A stretch of 64,000 nucleotides of DNA from Edaphobacillus lindanitolerans. GTDB taxonomy: Bacteria; Bacillota; Bacilli; Bacillales_A; Planococcaceae. The notes beneath the pieces are model-generated. The model saw nothing but the letters and a program-made list of their open reading frames with translations. It made no database searches and was not told where the DNA came from. Location: contig NZ_FTPL01000001.1 of the NCBI RefSeq assembly GCF_900156305.1, positions 496,001 to 560,000 of the forward strand, read 5' to 3'. Positions 40,847 through 53,415 of the stretch are shown one piece after another. Within the stretch, counting starts at the first letter, position 1; each line of letters opens with the position of its first letter. The position numbers and the translations under genes were made by a program.

Positions 40847-41203
40847 TCAGCCGAGGATGCCGGCGACCGCCGCCCTCAGTTCATGAATATCGAACGGCTT
40901 TGTAAAATAGTCCGTCGCCCCGAGCTCCTTTGCCGTATCAATCTGTTCCTGCTCTCCATACGCAGTCATCATGAGGACCGGCGTGGACGGCGAAACCGCC
41001 TTGATCTCCTTCAATACTTCAATGCCGTCCATCCCCGGCATTTTCATGTCGAGCAGCACACAGTCCGGGGAGGTTTCATGAAATCGCTCCACCGCTTCGA
41101 ACCCGTTTTTCGCGAGCACCGTCTCGTGGCCTTCCCTCCGGAAAACTTCCGCCAGCAGCAACCGGATTCCGTTCTGATCGTCGACGACCAATATCCGTTT
41201 CAT
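40847..41203 (-). CDS. spo0F: Sporulation phosphorelay response regulator Spo0F
   Basis: 118 aa, a single receiver domain that passes phosphate from sensor kinases to Spo0B. RILVVDDQNGIRLLL has the acidic pocket, the phospho-acceptor Asp is in DCVLLDMKMPGMDGI, and LMMTAYGE and YFTKPFDI supply the conserved Thr and Lys. There is no output domain. The ATG at 41203 is preferred to an upstream TTG that lies inside the sigma-H-like promoter. It is divergent from ywjG. Confidence 0.95.
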   Translation of the reverse strand: MKRILVVDDQNGIRLLLAEVFRREGHETVLAKNGFEAVERFHETSPDCVLLDMKMPGMDGIEVLKEIKAVSPSTPVLMMTAYGEQEQIDTAKELGATDYFTKPFDIHELRAAVAGILG

Positions 41204-41240
41204 TCCATTCCCGCCTTCCGTCCTAGTCCGTATTGCTTGT

Positions 41241-41268
41241 ATTCGAGACAAATGGCACAATTCCTTCA
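41241..41268 (-). promoter_or_regulatory. Sigma-H-type promoter of spo0F
   Basis: On the minus strand GAAGGAATT is followed after about 13 bp by CGAAT, matching the sigma-H pattern (AGGAwwT and GAAT). B. subtilis spo0F has a sigma-H promoter regulated by Spo0A. A partial Spo0A-like TTGTCTCGAA overlaps the -10 but carries insertions. Confidence 0.6.
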
Positions 41269-41365
41269 ATTAATTGAGGAATCCGCAAATTCCGCATTTC
41301 CCCGGATTCGCTTTTCCATGTTCATCCGCCAGCCGGAGCCCTATAATGAAGGCGGAGGGATTCAT

Positions 41366-41884
41366 ATGAAAATGCTGACGACACAGATCACCGGCCTTCT
41401 GCAGCGCATCGCCGCGAACGAAGAAGAGGCGATCGGAATGACTGCCCGCCTGCTCGCCCAGGCGACCACCGGGCAGGGGACCGTTTACATTGCCGCATTC
41501 GGAGAGCTCGGGGCGGTGAGCGCAAACGCGATCCGGGGCGCCGAGCCATTTGAAGGCGCAGCCCGCTACCGCGGGGAGGAAATGACGAGTGCGGACCGCG
41601 TCTGGATCCTCACCCGTTCCGCGGCGGACACGGAGGCGCTGGAGCTTGCACGGAAGCTCTCGGAACGATTCATCCCGTTTGCCGCCACGGCTTCGGAACA
41701 TGAGGATTCGGAAGGAAATGAGCTGGCGGGACTGGCCACCGTCTATACAAGCCTCGGCGTGAAAAAAGGGCTGTTGCCTGCCGAGGACGGCGGACGGACC
41801 GTCCTGCCTCACGCGCTGGCCGGCCTGTTCATCTACGAGGCCGTGCGGCTCGATTATGTTGAACTGCTCGCAGAATTTGAATGA
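41366..41884 (+). CDS. ywjG: DUF2529 protein YwjG
   Basis: 172 aa. It is divergent from spo0F, as in B. subtilis. The ATG follows GGCGGAGGGA, and a TATAAT lies at 41342-41347 with a poor -35. The protein looks like a SIS-type alpha/beta fold (VYIAAFGELGAVSANAI, DRVWILTRSAADTEALELA), with no catalytic residues I can name. The C-terminal PHALAGLFIYEAVRLDYVELL is family-typical. Function unknown. Confidence 0.88.
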   Translation: MKMLTTQITGLLQRIAANEEEAIGMTARLLAQATTGQGTVYIAAFGELGAVSANAIRGAEPFEGAARYRGEEMTSADRVWILTRSAADTEALELARKLSERFIPFAATASEHEDSEGNELAGLATVYTSLGVKKGLLPAEDGGRTVLPHALAGLFIYEAVRLDYVELLAEFE

Positions 41885-41945
41885 GACTATGAGAGGGCGG
41901 ATGCACGCCGGAAAGTGCGGTGCATCCGCTTCCGCCACAGATTAA

Positions 41946-41977
41946 AAAAGGTCCTGCCTCAATGGGCAGGACCTTTT
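41946..41977. terminator. Bidirectional terminator, ywjG / pyrG
   Basis: AAAAGGTCCTGCC pairs with GGGCAGGACCTTTT around TCAAT. A- and T-runs in the arms allow it to serve both convergent genes. Confidence 0.9.
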
Positions 41978-41988
41978 CTGATCGGTTT

Positions 41989-43674
<1,686 letters not shown>

Positions 43675-43683
43675 CTAATTCAG

Positions 43684-43725
43684 GAGCCCGAATAAATCAT
43701 AAACCCGCGGGAAGGGAGAAGTCAA
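43684..43725 (-). promoter_or_regulatory. pyrG promoter and GGGCTC start
   Basis: TTGACT (43720-43725) and TATGAT (43696-43701) on the minus strand are 18 bp apart. Seven bases downstream of the -10 the sequence reads GGGCTC (43684-43689), the initial transcript used for CTP-sensitive reiterative G addition in B. subtilis. Confidence 0.88.
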
Positions 43726-43727
43726 GT

Positions 43728-44264
43728 TTATTCTTCTTCCTCTTCTTCCTCTTCGTCAATCTCCAATTCCTCATCGAGGTCAAGTTCGTCATCATCCAGA
43801 TCGACGTCCTCTTCTTCCTCTTCTTCCTCATCGTCGAGGTCGAAGTCCTCTTCCTCTTCGTCGGCGAATTCGTCGAGATCCTCGTCATCGAAGTCTTCGT
43901 CCTCGTCTTCGGCCAGGAGGTCTTCATCTTCCTCATCGTCATCCACGACTTTCGCTTTCGCTTTTTTCTTGCGCGTCTTGACGACAGGGGCGGTTTCCTC
44001 TTCGATCTTGTCAACCGGATACCATTCACGGAGTGCCCAGCGGCCATCTCCGAGAGCAAGGAACCGGCCGTCAATGTTCAGGTCGGTATAGAAGCGGACG
44101 AGCCGCTCTTTCATTTCGGCTTCAGACAGCCCAAGCAGTTTCTTGAGCTCCGCCAGGATTCCGTCAAACGTGATGGGCTCGCGCCGCTCCTCCAGGAGGG
44201 CATAGGCGAGATCTATAAACGCTTCTTCATTCAATTGTTCTTTCGTCAGTTCAGTGATGTTCAT
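43728..44264 (-). CDS. rpoE: RNA polymerase delta subunit
   Basis: 178 aa. The N-terminal folded domain (ITELTKEQLNEEAFIDLAYALL ... GDGRWALREWYPVD) is followed by a tail of almost only Asp and Glu from about residue 105. Delta promotes polymerase recycling and sensitivity to initiating NTPs. The ATG at 44264 is ten bases behind AAAGGA. A TATAAT lies at 44304-44309 on the minus strand, without a good -35. Confidence 0.97.
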   Translation of the reverse strand: MNITELTKEQLNEEAFIDLAYALLEERREPITFDGILAELKKLLGLSEAEMKERLVRFYTDLNIDGRFLALGDGRWALREWYPVDKIEEETAPVVKTRKKKAKAKVVDDDEEDEDLLAEDEDEDFDDEDLDEFADEEEEDFDLDDEEEEEEEDVDLDDDELDLDEELEIDEEEEEEEE

Positions 44265-44336
44265 CAGGCGCACGTCCTTTCTGCATACGGTGGCATAATC
44301 CCCATTATATACAAACCGGGCATTCCCATGCCACCC

Positions 44337-44495
44337 TCACGTACGTTTTTTCAAGTGTCTCAAGCCGAGGTAAGTCAGCCAGAAAAGCTGGGCGGACAGC
44401 AGGATCAGCGGAATTGCTGCAAGCCCGTGGTTATACAGCAACACGGTCACGACCACGAGGATGACCATGACGATGACATGATAGGTTAGCCTCAC
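44337..44495 (-). CDS. Small two-span membrane protein
   Basis: 52 aa from a GTG at 44495, eight bases behind GGGAGG. It has two hydrophobic helices (VIVMVILVVVTVLLY and AAIPLILLSAQLFWLTYL) and a basic end (RHLKKRT). An ATG 11 codons earlier has no ribosome binding site. I do not recognise the family. It lies upstream of rpoE on the same strand. Confidence 0.6.
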   Translation of the reverse strand: MRLTYHVIVMVILVVVTVLLYNHGLAAIPLILLSAQLFWLTYLGLRHLKKRT

Positions 44496-44547
44496 CCGGC
44501 AAGCCTCCCTTGGCGGAGTTTCCTTCATTATACATCACCAGAAGAAA

Positions 44548-44572
44548 ATGATGCCCCCTGAAGGGGCATCAT
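44548..44572 (-). terminator. Terminator downstream of icmF region
   Basis: ATGATGCCCC (44548-44557) pairs with GGGGCATCAT (44563-44572). On the minus strand TTTTC follows. It is about 207 bp past the icmF stop but directly after the stop of a small open frame. Confidence 0.7.
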
Positions 44573-44700
44573 GGGAAATTTTTTCCGGAAAGCACGGAGT
44601 TTTCAAATTCCTGGGAGAACAACAAACACGCTGCATGGATGGCAAGCGGGCTTTCGGTCCATCCGGCTGCGCGGGCCAGACGCTCTGGGTCATCAGTCAT
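44569..44700 (-). CDS. Possible 43-aa protein between icmF and its terminator
   Basis: The frame starting MTDDPERLARAAGWTE at ATG 44700 ends in TGA inside the terminator hairpin. That position is expected of a final operon gene, but no good ribosome binding site precedes the ATG. I do not recognise it. It could equally be decayed coding sequence or an untranslated 3' region. Confidence 0.25.
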   Translation of the reverse strand: MTDDPERLARAAGWTESPLAIHAACLLFSQEFENSVLSGKNFP

Positions 44701-44779
44701 GTTGTGCCGCAAAGCAGGCTTCGCTCTGCATCCTGTCTTCTGCCTGTCGCCCCTGGCCAGCCGCCCTCCGCTTTTGGTC

Positions 44780-47700
44780 TTACATATTCCTTCTGTATTG
44801 TCCCCCGACCTCATAAAGCGCAGAGGTGATCTGACCGAGACTCGCGACCTTCACCGTCTCCATGAGTTGTTCGAAGATGTTGCCGTTGGCGACGGCGGCC
44901 TGCTTCAGGCGACGGAGCGCTTCGGCCGTTTCGTCCTTGTTCCCCTCCTGGAATGTGCGGAGGTTGCGGATCTGGGTTTCTTTCTCTTCCTTCGTCGCAC
45001 GCGCGAGTTCCATGCTGTCGATGTCATCTTCGCTCGGCGGGTTCGGGTTGAGGTATGTGTTCACGCCGATGATCGGCAGTTCACCCGAGTGCTTGAGGTG
45101 CTCATAATACATCGACTCTTCCTGGATCTTGCCCCGCTGGTACTGTGTCTCCATCGCGCCGAGCACGCCGCCCCGGTCGTTGAGCCGGTCGAATTCTTCC
45201 AGGACCGCCTGTTCGACGAGATCGGTGAGCTCCTCGATGATGAACGAACCTTGGAGCGGGTTTTCGTTTTTCGACAGGCCGAGCTCCTTCGTGATGATCA
45301 TCTGGATTGCCATCGCGCGGCGGACCGATTCCTCGGTCGGTGTCGTGATCGCCTCGTCGTAGGCGTTCGTATGCAGAGAGTTGCAGTTGTCCTGAAGCGC
45401 CATGAGCGCCTGGAGCGTCGTGCGGATGTCATTGAAATCGATTTCCTGTGCATGCAGCGAGCGGCCGGACGTCTGGACATGGTACTTCAGCTTCTGGCTG
45501 CGCTCATTCGCACCGTACTTATCCCGCATCGCAACCGCCCAGATCCGGCGTGCGACGCGGCCGATGACCGTATATTCCGGATCAAGGCCGTTGGAGAAGA
45601 AGAACGAGAGATTCGGCGCGAAATCATCGATGTTCATGCCGCGGCTCAAGTAGTACTCGACGTACGTGAACCCGTTCGCAAGCGTGAACGCCAGCTGGGA
45701 AATCGGGTTCGCCCCCGCTTCCGCAATATGATAGCCGGAGATCGAGACGGAATAATAGTTCCGCACTTTATGGTCGATGAAGTACTGCTGGATGTCGCCC
45801 ATCATGCGGAGCGCGAATTCCGTCGAGAAAATGCATGTGTTCTGGCCCTGGTCCTCTTTGAGGATATCCGCCTGCACGGTTCCGCGGACCGTCTGCAGCG
45901 TCCCCTCGCGGACATCGGCGAATTCCTCCACCGTGAGCACGCGGCCGAGCTCCTCTTCTCTCTTCTTCACCTGCTGGTCGATTGCGGTGTTCATGAACAT
46001 CGCCAGGATGATCGGAGCCGGACCATTGATCGTCATCGAGACGGATGTCGCCGGCGCGCACAGGTCAAAGCCGTCATACAGCTTCTTCATGTCTTCGAGC
46101 GTACAGATCGATACGCCGGATTCGCCGACCTTCCCGTAGATGTCCGGACGGTAATCCGGATCCTCGCCGTACAGCGTGACGGAGTCGAATGCGGTCGACA
46201 GCCGCTTGGCATCATCATCTTTGGACAGATAATGGAACCGGCGGTTTGTCCGCTCAGGCGTCCCCTCACCTGCGAATTGGCGCTTCGGATCTTCGCCCTG
46301 GCGCTTGAACGGGAACACGCCTGCCGTGTACGGGAACGACCCGGGCACGTTTTCGGCATAGACCCAGCGCAGGATTTCTCCGTAGTCCTTGAACTTCGGC
46401 AAGGCGACTTTCGGGATCTGGAGACCCGACAGGCTTTCGGTGCGCAGGATCGTCCGGATCTCCCGGTCCCGTATCTTCGTCACATACTCCTCGCCGGAAT
46501 ACGCCTGCTTCAGGTTCTCCCAGTTGTCGAGGATCCTCTTGGACTCAGCGGTGAGTTCATCACGGACGCCGTCCATGAGCGATTCGACGGATTTCTCAAG
46601 CGCTTCGTCGCCGCCTTTTTCACGGATGATGGCAAGCGTCCCTTCAAGCTGGAACAATCTGCGGCCGAACTCCGCCTGCTGCGCCGCCCGCTTGTGATAG
46701 TCGCGGACCGTGTCCGTGATTTCGCGGAGATAATAGCGGCGGTCATTCGGGATGATGACGTTCTGCTTCTGTGTCTTCACAGAATGCTTGTAGGACGTCT
46801 CCCAGCCGAGGCTGAACTTTTCGTTTAGCACGTCGACGATGGCCGCAAACAGGGAATTGGTCCCCTTGTCGTTGAACTGGCTCGCAATCGTGCCGTACAC
46901 CGGCATGTCGTCAAGGTCTTTGTCGAAGAGCATCCGGCTGCGCTGATACTGCTTTTGGACCTGGCGCAACGCATCTTCGGAACCTTTCCGTTCGAACTTG
47001 TTGATCGCAATCAAGTCCGCAAAGTCGATCATGTCGATCTTCTCAAGTTGCGTAGGCGCGCCGAATTCGCTTGTCATCACATACATGGAAGCATCAGAGA
47101 TCTCTGCGACTTCCGCATCGCCCTGGCCGATCCCGCTCGTCTCGACGACGATCAGGTCAAAGCCTGCGGCACGGACAACGTCGAGCACGTCTTTGATTGC
47201 CCCGGACAGTTCGGAACGGGAGCCGCGCGTTGCCAGGCTGCGCATGTAGACGCGGTTGTTGAAGATCGCATTCATGCGGATCCGGTCGCCGAGCAGCGCC
47301 CCGCCCGTCTTCTGTTTGGTCGGGTCGATCGACAGGATGGCGACTTTCTTGTCCGGCAGCTCATGGAGGAACCGGCGGATGAGCTCATCGGTGAGCGAGC
47401 TCTTCCCGGCACCGCCCGTGCCCGTGATGCCGAACACCGGCGTGTTTTTCGACCGTTTGCGGACTTCCGTGAGCATGTTCTCGGCTTCCTCATCTCCCGA
47501 CTTGTGGGCGTCTTCCGCCATCGTGATGAGGCCCGAAAGAAGCGGCACATTGTCCGTCGAAAGGTCTTCCGGATGGCCAAGGTCTTTTTTCTCGGCTGTC
47601 TTGTAGTCACACTGTCTCAGCATTTCGTTGATCATGCCCTGCAGGCCGAGGCGGCGGCCGTCTTCAGGCGAGAAGATCCCGGAGATGCCGTAATCCTGGA

Positions 47701-48043
47701 GTTCCTTGATCTCCTTCGGGATGATGACGCCTCCGCCCCCTCCGTATATTTGGATGTGCGGTGCGCCTTTTTCCTTGAGCAGATCGTGCATGTACTTGAA
47801 ATATTCCACGTGGCCGCCCTGGTAGGACGAGATCGCAATCCCCTGGACATCCTCCTGGATGGCAGCATTGACGACTTCCTCGACAGATCGGTTATGCCCG
47901 AGGTGGATGACTTCCGCGCCGCTTGCCTGGAGGATGCGCCGCATGATGTTGATCGATGCATCGTGGCCGTCGAACAGGCTCGAAGCCGTGACGAACCGGA
48001 CATGGTTCACCGGACGGTACACTTCTACTGATGCTGTGGTCAA
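44780..48043 (-). CDS. icmF: Fused isobutyryl-CoA mutase IcmF
   Basis: 1087 aa, adenosylcobalamin-dependent. The B12 domain comes first, with the cobalt-binding His in FDGHDAS (residues 24-30). A MeaB-type G-protein chaperone follows, P-loop GTGGAGKSS (208-216). The mutase domain makes up the C-terminal half, with [13 protein letters not shown] near residue 590. The order is the IcmF fusion, not methylmalonyl-CoA mutase. It interconverts isobutyryl- and butyryl-CoA, and related acyl groups in some homologues. It starts at TTG 48043, overlapping the tetR stop (TTGA), behind GGGAGGGGG. AdoCbl can be supplied by the adjacent cobalamin operon. Confidence 0.96.
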   Translation of the reverse strand: MTTASVEVYRPVNHVRFVTASSLFDGHDASINIMRRILQASGAEVIHLGHNRSVEEVVNAAIQEDVQGIAISSYQGGHVEYFKYMHDLLKEKGAPHIQIYGGGGGVIIPKEIKELQDYGISGIFSPEDGRRLGLQGMINEMLRQCDYKTAEKKDLGHPEDLSTDNVPLLSGLITMAEDAHKSGDEEAENMLTEVRKRSKNTPVFGITGTGGAGKSSLTDELIRRFLHELPDKKVAILSIDPTKQKTGGALLGDRIRMNAIFNNRVYMRSLATRGSRSELSGAIKDVLDVVRAAGFDLIVVETSGIGQGDAEVAEISDASMYVMTSEFGAPTQLEKIDMIDFADLIAINKFERKGSEDALRQVQKQYQRSRMLFDKDLDDMPVYGTIASQFNDKGTNSLFAAIVDVLNEKFSLGWETSYKHSVKTQKQNVIIPNDRRYYLREITDTVRDYHKRAAQQAEFGRRLFQLEGTLAIIREKGGDEALEKSVESLMDGVRDELTAESKRILDNWENLKQAYSGEEYVTKIRDREIRTILRTESLSGLQIPKVALPKFKDYGEILRWVYAENVPGSFPYTAGVFPFKRQGEDPKRQFAGEGTPERTNRRFHYLSKDDDAKRLSTAFDSVTLYGEDPDYRPDIYGKVGESGVSICTLEDMKKLYDGFDLCAPATSVSMTINGPAPIILAMFMNTAIDQQVKKREEELGRVLTVEEFADVREGTLQTVRGTVQADILKEDQGQNTCIFSTEFALRMMGDIQQYFIDHKVRNYYSVSISGYHIAEAGANPISQLAFTLANGFTYVEYYLSRGMNIDDFAPNLSFFFSNGLDPEYTVIGRVARRIWAVAMRDKYGANERSQKLKYHVQTSGRSLHAQEIDFNDIRTTLQALMALQDNCNSLHTNAYDEAITTPTEESVRRAMAIQMIITKELGLSKNENPLQGSFIIEELTDLVEQAVLEEFDRLNDRGGVLGAMETQYQRGKIQEESMYYEHLKHSGELPIIGVNTYLNPNPPSEDDIDSMELARATKEEKETQIRNLRTFQEGNKDETAEALRRLKQAAVANGNIFEQLMETVKVASLGQITSALYEVGGQYRRNM

Positions 48044-48699
48044 GATGGTTCCCCCTCCCGCTGACGGACGACCAGACCGTTGATCAGTTCATCCGTCTGC
48101 ATGGTAATGAATTCCTGAAGCGTGAACAGCTTGTGGAGCGCCCACCGGCGGAATGCCCACATCTGCCCCTGGACGACGATGTGGTGTGCGGCAAGCTTCG
48201 CTTCCTTGCCGGAAATGCGGAGCTCCCCCGTTTCCGCACAGCCGATGAGGATCTTTTCAAACAGGGCGGTCATTTCAAGTTCTTTTTCGAGAACGTATTT
48301 CAGTGCGGTCTTCGGCAGCGACTTCGATTCCTGGTACATCACCGTGAACTCATCATCCATGTCGTCGATGAGCGTGATGTACTGATGAATGGCATCCTTC
48401 AGGCCGCCGATCGTGCCCGGCTGCCCGGCCAACGGTGCAAGACGGCTGTTCACCTCGTCGTAGATCCGGTCACAGACGAGGTACAGCACGTCTTCCTTCG
48501 TCCGGATATACTCGTACAGCGTGCCGATGCTGAACCCCGCTTCCTTCGCGATTTCCCGCGTCGTCGTGCGGTGGAACCCCTTCTCCCTGAAAAGTTTCAC
48601 CGCTCCGCGGATCATCTGGTCGCGGCGTTTTTCGATGAGTGTCTCGTCTTTGACGGACGACTTCACTTCATGGCGCACCGGTTTCCCGCGTTCCGTCAT
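48040..48699 (-). CDS. TetR-family regulator of the acyl-CoA cluster
   Basis: 219 aa. The helix-turn-helix lies near residues 45-70 ([24 protein letters not shown]). The rest is the helical ligand domain. It resembles regulators of acyl-CoA operons such as FadR of Bacillus. Both ends overlap neighbours (ATGA with the acyl-CoA dehydrogenase, TTGA with icmF), so it is made with the enzymes. The likely target is the palindrome in the fadF promoter; acyl-CoA is the probable inducer. Both are inferred. Confidence 0.9.
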   Translation of the reverse strand: MTERGKPVRHEVKSSVKDETLIEKRRDQMIRGAVKLFREKGFHRTTTREIAKEAGFSIGTLYEYIRTKEDVLYLVCDRIYDEVNSRLAPLAGQPGTIGGLKDAIHQYITLIDDMDDEFTVMYQESKSLPKTALKYVLEKELEMTALFEKILIGCAETGELRISGKEAKLAAHHIVVQGQMWAFRRWALHKLFTLQEFITMQTDELINGLVVRQREGEPS

Positions 48700-49835
48700 T
48701 TCGTCAGCATGCGGGAGATGACGAGCCGCTGGATTTCCTGCGTGCCTTCGTAGATCTGCGTGATCTTCGCATCGCGCATGTAGCGCTCGACCGGGTAGTC
48801 TTTCGTGTAGCCGTAGCCGCCGAACACCTGGACCGCCTCCGTCGTTACTTTCATTGCCGTATCGCCGGCCATGAGCTTGGCCATTGCCGACTCTTTTCCG
48901 TACGGGTGGCCGTTCGATTCAAGCCAGGCCGCCTGGTATGTGAGGAGGCGCGATGCCTCGATCGATGTCGCCATATCCGCGAGCTTGAAACCGACGCCTT
49001 GATTGGCTGCGATCGGCTTTCCGAACTGGACGCGTTCCTTTGCGTAGTCTACCGATGCGTCAAGCGCACCTTGTGCGATGCCGACCGCCTGTGCCGCGAT
49101 GCCGTTCCGGCCGCCGTCGAGCGTCTTCATCGCGATGATGAAGCCCTGGCCTTCCTCGCCGAGCAGATTCTCTGCAGGCACCTTGCAGTTGTCGAAGATG
49201 ACTTCGGTTGTCGGTGACGAACGGATTCCCATCTTCTTCTCCTTCTTGCCGACGGAGAATCCGTCAAAGTCCTTTTCAACGATGAACGCGCTCGTGCCCT
49301 TGTGCTTGGAGGACGGATCGGTGACCGCAAACACGATGTACGTATCGGCGATGCCGCCGTTCGTGATGAACATCTTCGAGCCGTTCAGGATGTAATGATC
49401 GCCATCTTTCCTGGCGGTCGTCTTCATGCCGCCGGCGTCGGAACCCGAACCCGCTTCCGTCAGACAGTAGGCGCCGACTTTCGAGCCTTCCGCCATCGGA
49501 CGGAGGTACTTCTGCTTCTGCTCTTCCGTGCCGTACTTGAACACCGGCCAGCCGGCGAGCGACGTGTGCGCGGAGAGGACGACCCCTGCGGATGCATCCA
49601 CCCGGGACAGTTCCTCGACCGCAATGACATATGCCAGGAAGTCGGACCCGATGCCGCCGTACTCTTCCGGCCACGGAATGCCCGTCAGGCCGAGCTCCGC
49701 CATCTTATGGAAGATCTCCATGTCAAAGCGCTCTTCCTCATCGCGCTCTGCTGCAGTCGGTGCCACATCCTTCGTCGCGAAATCCCGGACCATCTTGCGG
49801 ATCATTTCATGTTCTTCGGACAGTTTGAATTGCAT
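48696..49835 (-). CDS. Acyl-CoA dehydrogenase
   Basis: 379 aa, FAD-dependent. [15 protein letters not shown] and FITNGG bind FAD and substrate; the catalytic Glu is in [12 protein letters not shown] short- or branched-chain substrate is likely from length and neighbours (AcdA/Bcd-like). The ATG at 49835 is behind GGGTGGAG. Its stop overlaps the tetR ATG. Confidence 0.94.
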   Translation of the reverse strand: MQFKLSEEHEMIRKMVRDFATKDVAPTAAERDEEERFDMEIFHKMAELGLTGIPWPEEYGGIGSDFLAYVIAVEELSRVDASAGVVLSAHTSLAGWPVFKYGTEEQKQKYLRPMAEGSKVGAYCLTEAGSGSDAGGMKTTARKDGDHYILNGSKMFITNGGIADTYIVFAVTDPSSKHKGTSAFIVEKDFDGFSVGKKEKKMGIRSSPTTEVIFDNCKVPAENLLGEEGQGFIIAMKTLDGGRNGIAAQAVGIAQGALDASVDYAKERVQFGKPIAANQGVGFKLADMATSIEASRLLTYQAAWLESNGHPYGKESAMAKLMAGDTAMKVTTEAVQVFGGYGYTKDYPVERYMRDAKITQIYEGTQEIQRLVISRMLTK

Positions 49836-49980
49836 GTTCTCCACCCTTTCGGTAATCGGTCATGTCGATGATGCGTTGCGGCAAATCGATATCTTTATCG
49901 GATGAACATCAATGGTTCCATCCGGGTGCCTTCCTTTATCGGTGCAGACGCCGTTCATTTCGTGAGCTGGCCGCCAACGT

Positions 49981-50092
49981 GCTTTTTGGCGAAGAACATC
50001 TCACTGCGCGGTTTGCTTTTTGACGCAGAACATCCCACTTCGCGTTTGCCGCCAAACGCTTCGCTTTTTGACGCAGAACATCTCACTTCGTG
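49981..50092. repeat. Three direct repeats between two acyl-CoA dehydrogenase genes
   Basis: The 30-bp unit GCTTTTTGACGCAGAACATC, followed by TCACTTCGCG or a variant, occurs at 49981-50010, 50015-50044 and 50063-50092. GTTTGGCGGCAAACGC-like hairpins lie between copies. The third copy abuts the stop codon of the upstream gene and forms CATCTCAC/GTGAGATG. Confidence 0.8.
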
Positions 50093-51219
50093 AGATGTTT
50101 ACTGATGACGAGCCGCTGGATCTCGCTCGTTCCCTCGTAGATCTGGGTGACTTTGGCGTCCCGGAAATAGCGTTCCATCGGATAGTCTTCCGTGTAGCCG
50201 TATCCGCCGAAGACCTGGATGCCTTCGATGGCACAGTCAACGGCCGCCTGGGAGGCGGACAGCTTTGCCATGGAGGCTTCCTTTCCGGCCGGCAGACCCT
50301 CGGACCGCAGCCAGGCGGCCCGGTAAACGAGGAGGCGGGCCGACTCGACCTGTGTTGCCATATCGGCGAGTTTGAAGCCGATCCCCTGATTGGCTGCGAT
50401 CGGCTTGCCGAACTGGACGCGTTCCTTTGCATACGCCGTTGCCGCCTCAAGAGCGGCTTCCGCGATGCCGAGCGCCTGCGCGGCGATGCCGATCCGGCCG
50501 GCGTCAAGATTGGCAAGCGCGATCTTGAATCCTTCACCCGGCTTGCCGAGCACGTTCTCCTCGGGCACCCGCATATCTTCGAATGTGAGCTGGACCGTGC
50601 GGGAACCATGGAGACCCATCTTTTTCTCATCCTTGCCGATGATCAGTCCGTCGGTGCTACCTTCCACAATGAACGCGGTGACGCCGTGTGTTCCGGCAGC
50701 CGGATCGGTCGACGCGAACACGATGTAGACGTCCGCTTCGCCGCCGTTCGTGATGAACACCTTCGTGCCGTTCAGCACATATTCACCGTCTTTTTTCACG
50801 GCACGGGTTTTCAGTGCGCCGGCATCGGAGCCCGCGGACGGCTCGGTCAGGCAGAAGGCGCCGAGGTACTCGCCCGATGCGAGCTTCGGGACATATTTCT
50901 GTTTCTGTTCCTCGGTTCCGAACAGCAGGATCGGGTTCGTCCCGACCGACGTGTGGACGGACAGGATCACTCCCGGCACCGCACTCACTTTAGACAGCTC
51001 GTGCACTGCGATGATATAGCTGATGTAGTCCATTTCGGAACCGCCGTACTTTTCGGGAACGGAGATGCCCATCAGGCCGAGCTCTCCCATCTTTTTGACG
51101 ATTTCACGCGGAAACTCGCCGGCCTCCATGCGCGGGATGAAAGGCTCGATTTCGTTTTTCGCGAAATCCCGGACCATTTTGCGCATCATCTTCTGTTCTT
51201 CTGTGAAATGAAAATTCAT
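50083..51219 (-). CDS. Acyl-CoA dehydrogenase, second copy
   Basis: 378 aa. It is clearly homologous to the dehydrogenase downstream (shared [29 protein letters not shown] with catalytic Glu). Substrates probably differ in chain length. The ATG at 51219 is six bases behind GAGGTG. A repeat cluster fills the 250-bp spacer to the next gene. Confidence 0.94.
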   Translation of the reverse strand: MNFHFTEEQKMMRKMVRDFAKNEIEPFIPRMEAGEFPREIVKKMGELGLMGISVPEKYGGSEMDYISYIIAVHELSKVSAVPGVILSVHTSVGTNPILLFGTEEQKQKYVPKLASGEYLGAFCLTEPSAGSDAGALKTRAVKKDGEYVLNGTKVFITNGGEADVYIVFASTDPAAGTHGVTAFIVEGSTDGLIIGKDEKKMGLHGSRTVQLTFEDMRVPEENVLGKPGEGFKIALANLDAGRIGIAAQALGIAEAALEAATAYAKERVQFGKPIAANQGIGFKLADMATQVESARLLVYRAAWLRSEGLPAGKEASMAKLSASQAAVDCAIEGIQVFGGYGYTEDYPMERYFRDAKVTQIYEGTSEIQRLVISKHLTK

Positions 51220-51289
51220 GCTGTGCACCTCATTTGCAGTTCCGCTGCCGGCAGACTATATTTTTTGTTCAACAACGGGCATCCTGCCC

Positions 51290-52141
<852 letters not shown>

Positions 52142-52144
52142 CCG

Positions 52145-53350
52145 TCATTCCCCCTCGTCCGTTTTCGGTACTTCGATCATGATGGCGTCGCCCTGGCCTC
52201 CGCCCGAGCAGATCGCCGCGATGCCGATGCCGCCTCCGCGCCGCTTCAGCTCATGCGCGAGCGTCAGGATGATCCGTGCGCCGCTTGCGCCGATCGGGTG
52301 GCCGAGCGCCACGGCACCGCCGTTCACATTCACTTTATCGGGATCCAGCTTCGCGATCGCAGAGCTTGCGAGCGCCACGGCCGCGAATGCCTCGTTGATC
52401 TCGAACAGATCGATGTCATCCAGTGATTTCCCGGTTTTCCCGAGCAGCTCGTTGATGACGAGACCCGGCGTCTGAGGGAAGTTTTCCGGCTCTACCGCGA
52501 CTTCGGCGTGTGCGACGATTTCGGCAAGCACGCTCTTCCCTTCTGCAGCCGCCCGGTCAGCGTTCATGAGGACGAGCGCACAGGCGCCGTCGTTCACGCC
52601 CGGTGCGTTGCCGGCCGTGATCGTCCCGTCGTTTCCGAAGGCAGGCCGGAGTTTGGCAAGCGTCTCCTTCGACGTATCACGGCGCGGAGCCTCATCCTCT
52701 CCGACAAGGATCATCTGCCCCTTGCGCGCAGGGACCTCGACCGGGACGATCTCCTCGGTGAACAGCCCTTCATCGATCGCCTTCACGGCCAGTTCATGGC
52801 TCCGGAGCGCCCAGTCGTCCTGTGATTCGCGGGACAGGCCCATTTTCTCTGCGGTTGAATTGCCGTACGTGCCCATATGGATGCGGTCGGGATGGAATGA
52901 GCAGGACAGACCGTCGTGGATCATGCCGTCGATGAGCGGGGCATCCCCCATCTTGAGGCCGAACCGGCCTTGCGGCATGTAATACGGGGCATTTGACATC
53001 GACTCCATGCCGCCCGCGACGATCACTTCCTCGTCCCCGAGCCGGATGATCTGATCGGCGAGCGAGACGCTCCGCATACCCGATGCACAGACTTTGTTCA
53101 CCGTCTCGGTTTTCACGCCCCAGGGCAGGCCCGCCTTGTTCGCCGCCTGGCGTGACGGAATCTGTCCCTGTCCCCCCTGGAGCACCGTGCCCATGATCAC
53201 TTCATCGACCTGCTCCGGAACGACCCCCGTCCGCTCCAGTGCCGCCTTGATCGCCGTGCCTCCGAGATCGCTTGCCGTCTTCTTTGCCAGCAGACCGCCA
53301 AATTTGCCGAACGGCGTCCGTGCGCCGCCGAGTATGACCGTTTTCGACAT
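52145..53350 (-). CDS. mmgA: Acetyl-CoA C-acetyltransferase (thiolase)
   Basis: 401 aa. The nucleophile Cys is in NKVCASGMRS. C-terminal signatures are NVNGGAVALGHPIGASG and the second Cys in AICSGGGQGDA. It cleaves or forms acetoacetyl-CoA and longer 3-ketoacyl-CoA. The ATG follows AAAAAGGGGG. A cre match and a long hairpin are in front of it. Confidence 0.95.
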   Translation of the reverse strand: MSKTVILGGARTPFGKFGGLLAKKTASDLGGTAIKAALERTGVVPEQVDEVIMGTVLQGGQGQIPSRQAANKAGLPWGVKTETVNKVCASGMRSVSLADQIIRLGDEEVIVAGGMESMSNAPYYMPQGRFGLKMGDAPLIDGMIHDGLSCSFHPDRIHMGTYGNSTAEKMGLSRESQDDWALRSHELAVKAIDEGLFTEEIVPVEVPARKGQMILVGEDEAPRRDTSKETLAKLRPAFGNDGTITAGNAPGVNDGACALVLMNADRAAAEGKSVLAEIVAHAEVAVEPENFPQTPGLVINELLGKTGKSLDDIDLFEINEAFAAVALASSAIAKLDPDKVNVNGGAVALGHPIGASGARIILTLAHELKRRGGGIGIAAICSGGGQGDAIMIEVPKTDEGE

Positions 53351-53372
53351 TTGCGTTTCCCCCTTTTTGATT

Positions 53373-53386
53373 TGAGAGCGTTTTCA
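53373..53386 (-). promoter_or_regulatory. cre (CcpA) site upstream of thiolase
   Basis: TGAAAACGCTCTCA on the minus strand fits every position of the cre consensus TGWAANCGNTNWCA. It lies just upstream of the thiolase ribosome binding site, suggesting roadblock repression by CcpA when glucose is present. The B. subtilis mmg operon is also under CcpA control. Confidence 0.8.
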
Positions 53387-53415
53387 AACCGGATCCGACA
53401 AAAGCCGGACAGACA

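Noticed and set aside
44639-46828. Long plus-strand open frame (729 codons) opposite icmF, and similar ones opposite atpD, atpA, pyrG and mnaA
   Set aside because: They are mirror frames of well-recognised genes caused by high GC at third positions. They lack ribosome binding sites and family similarity.
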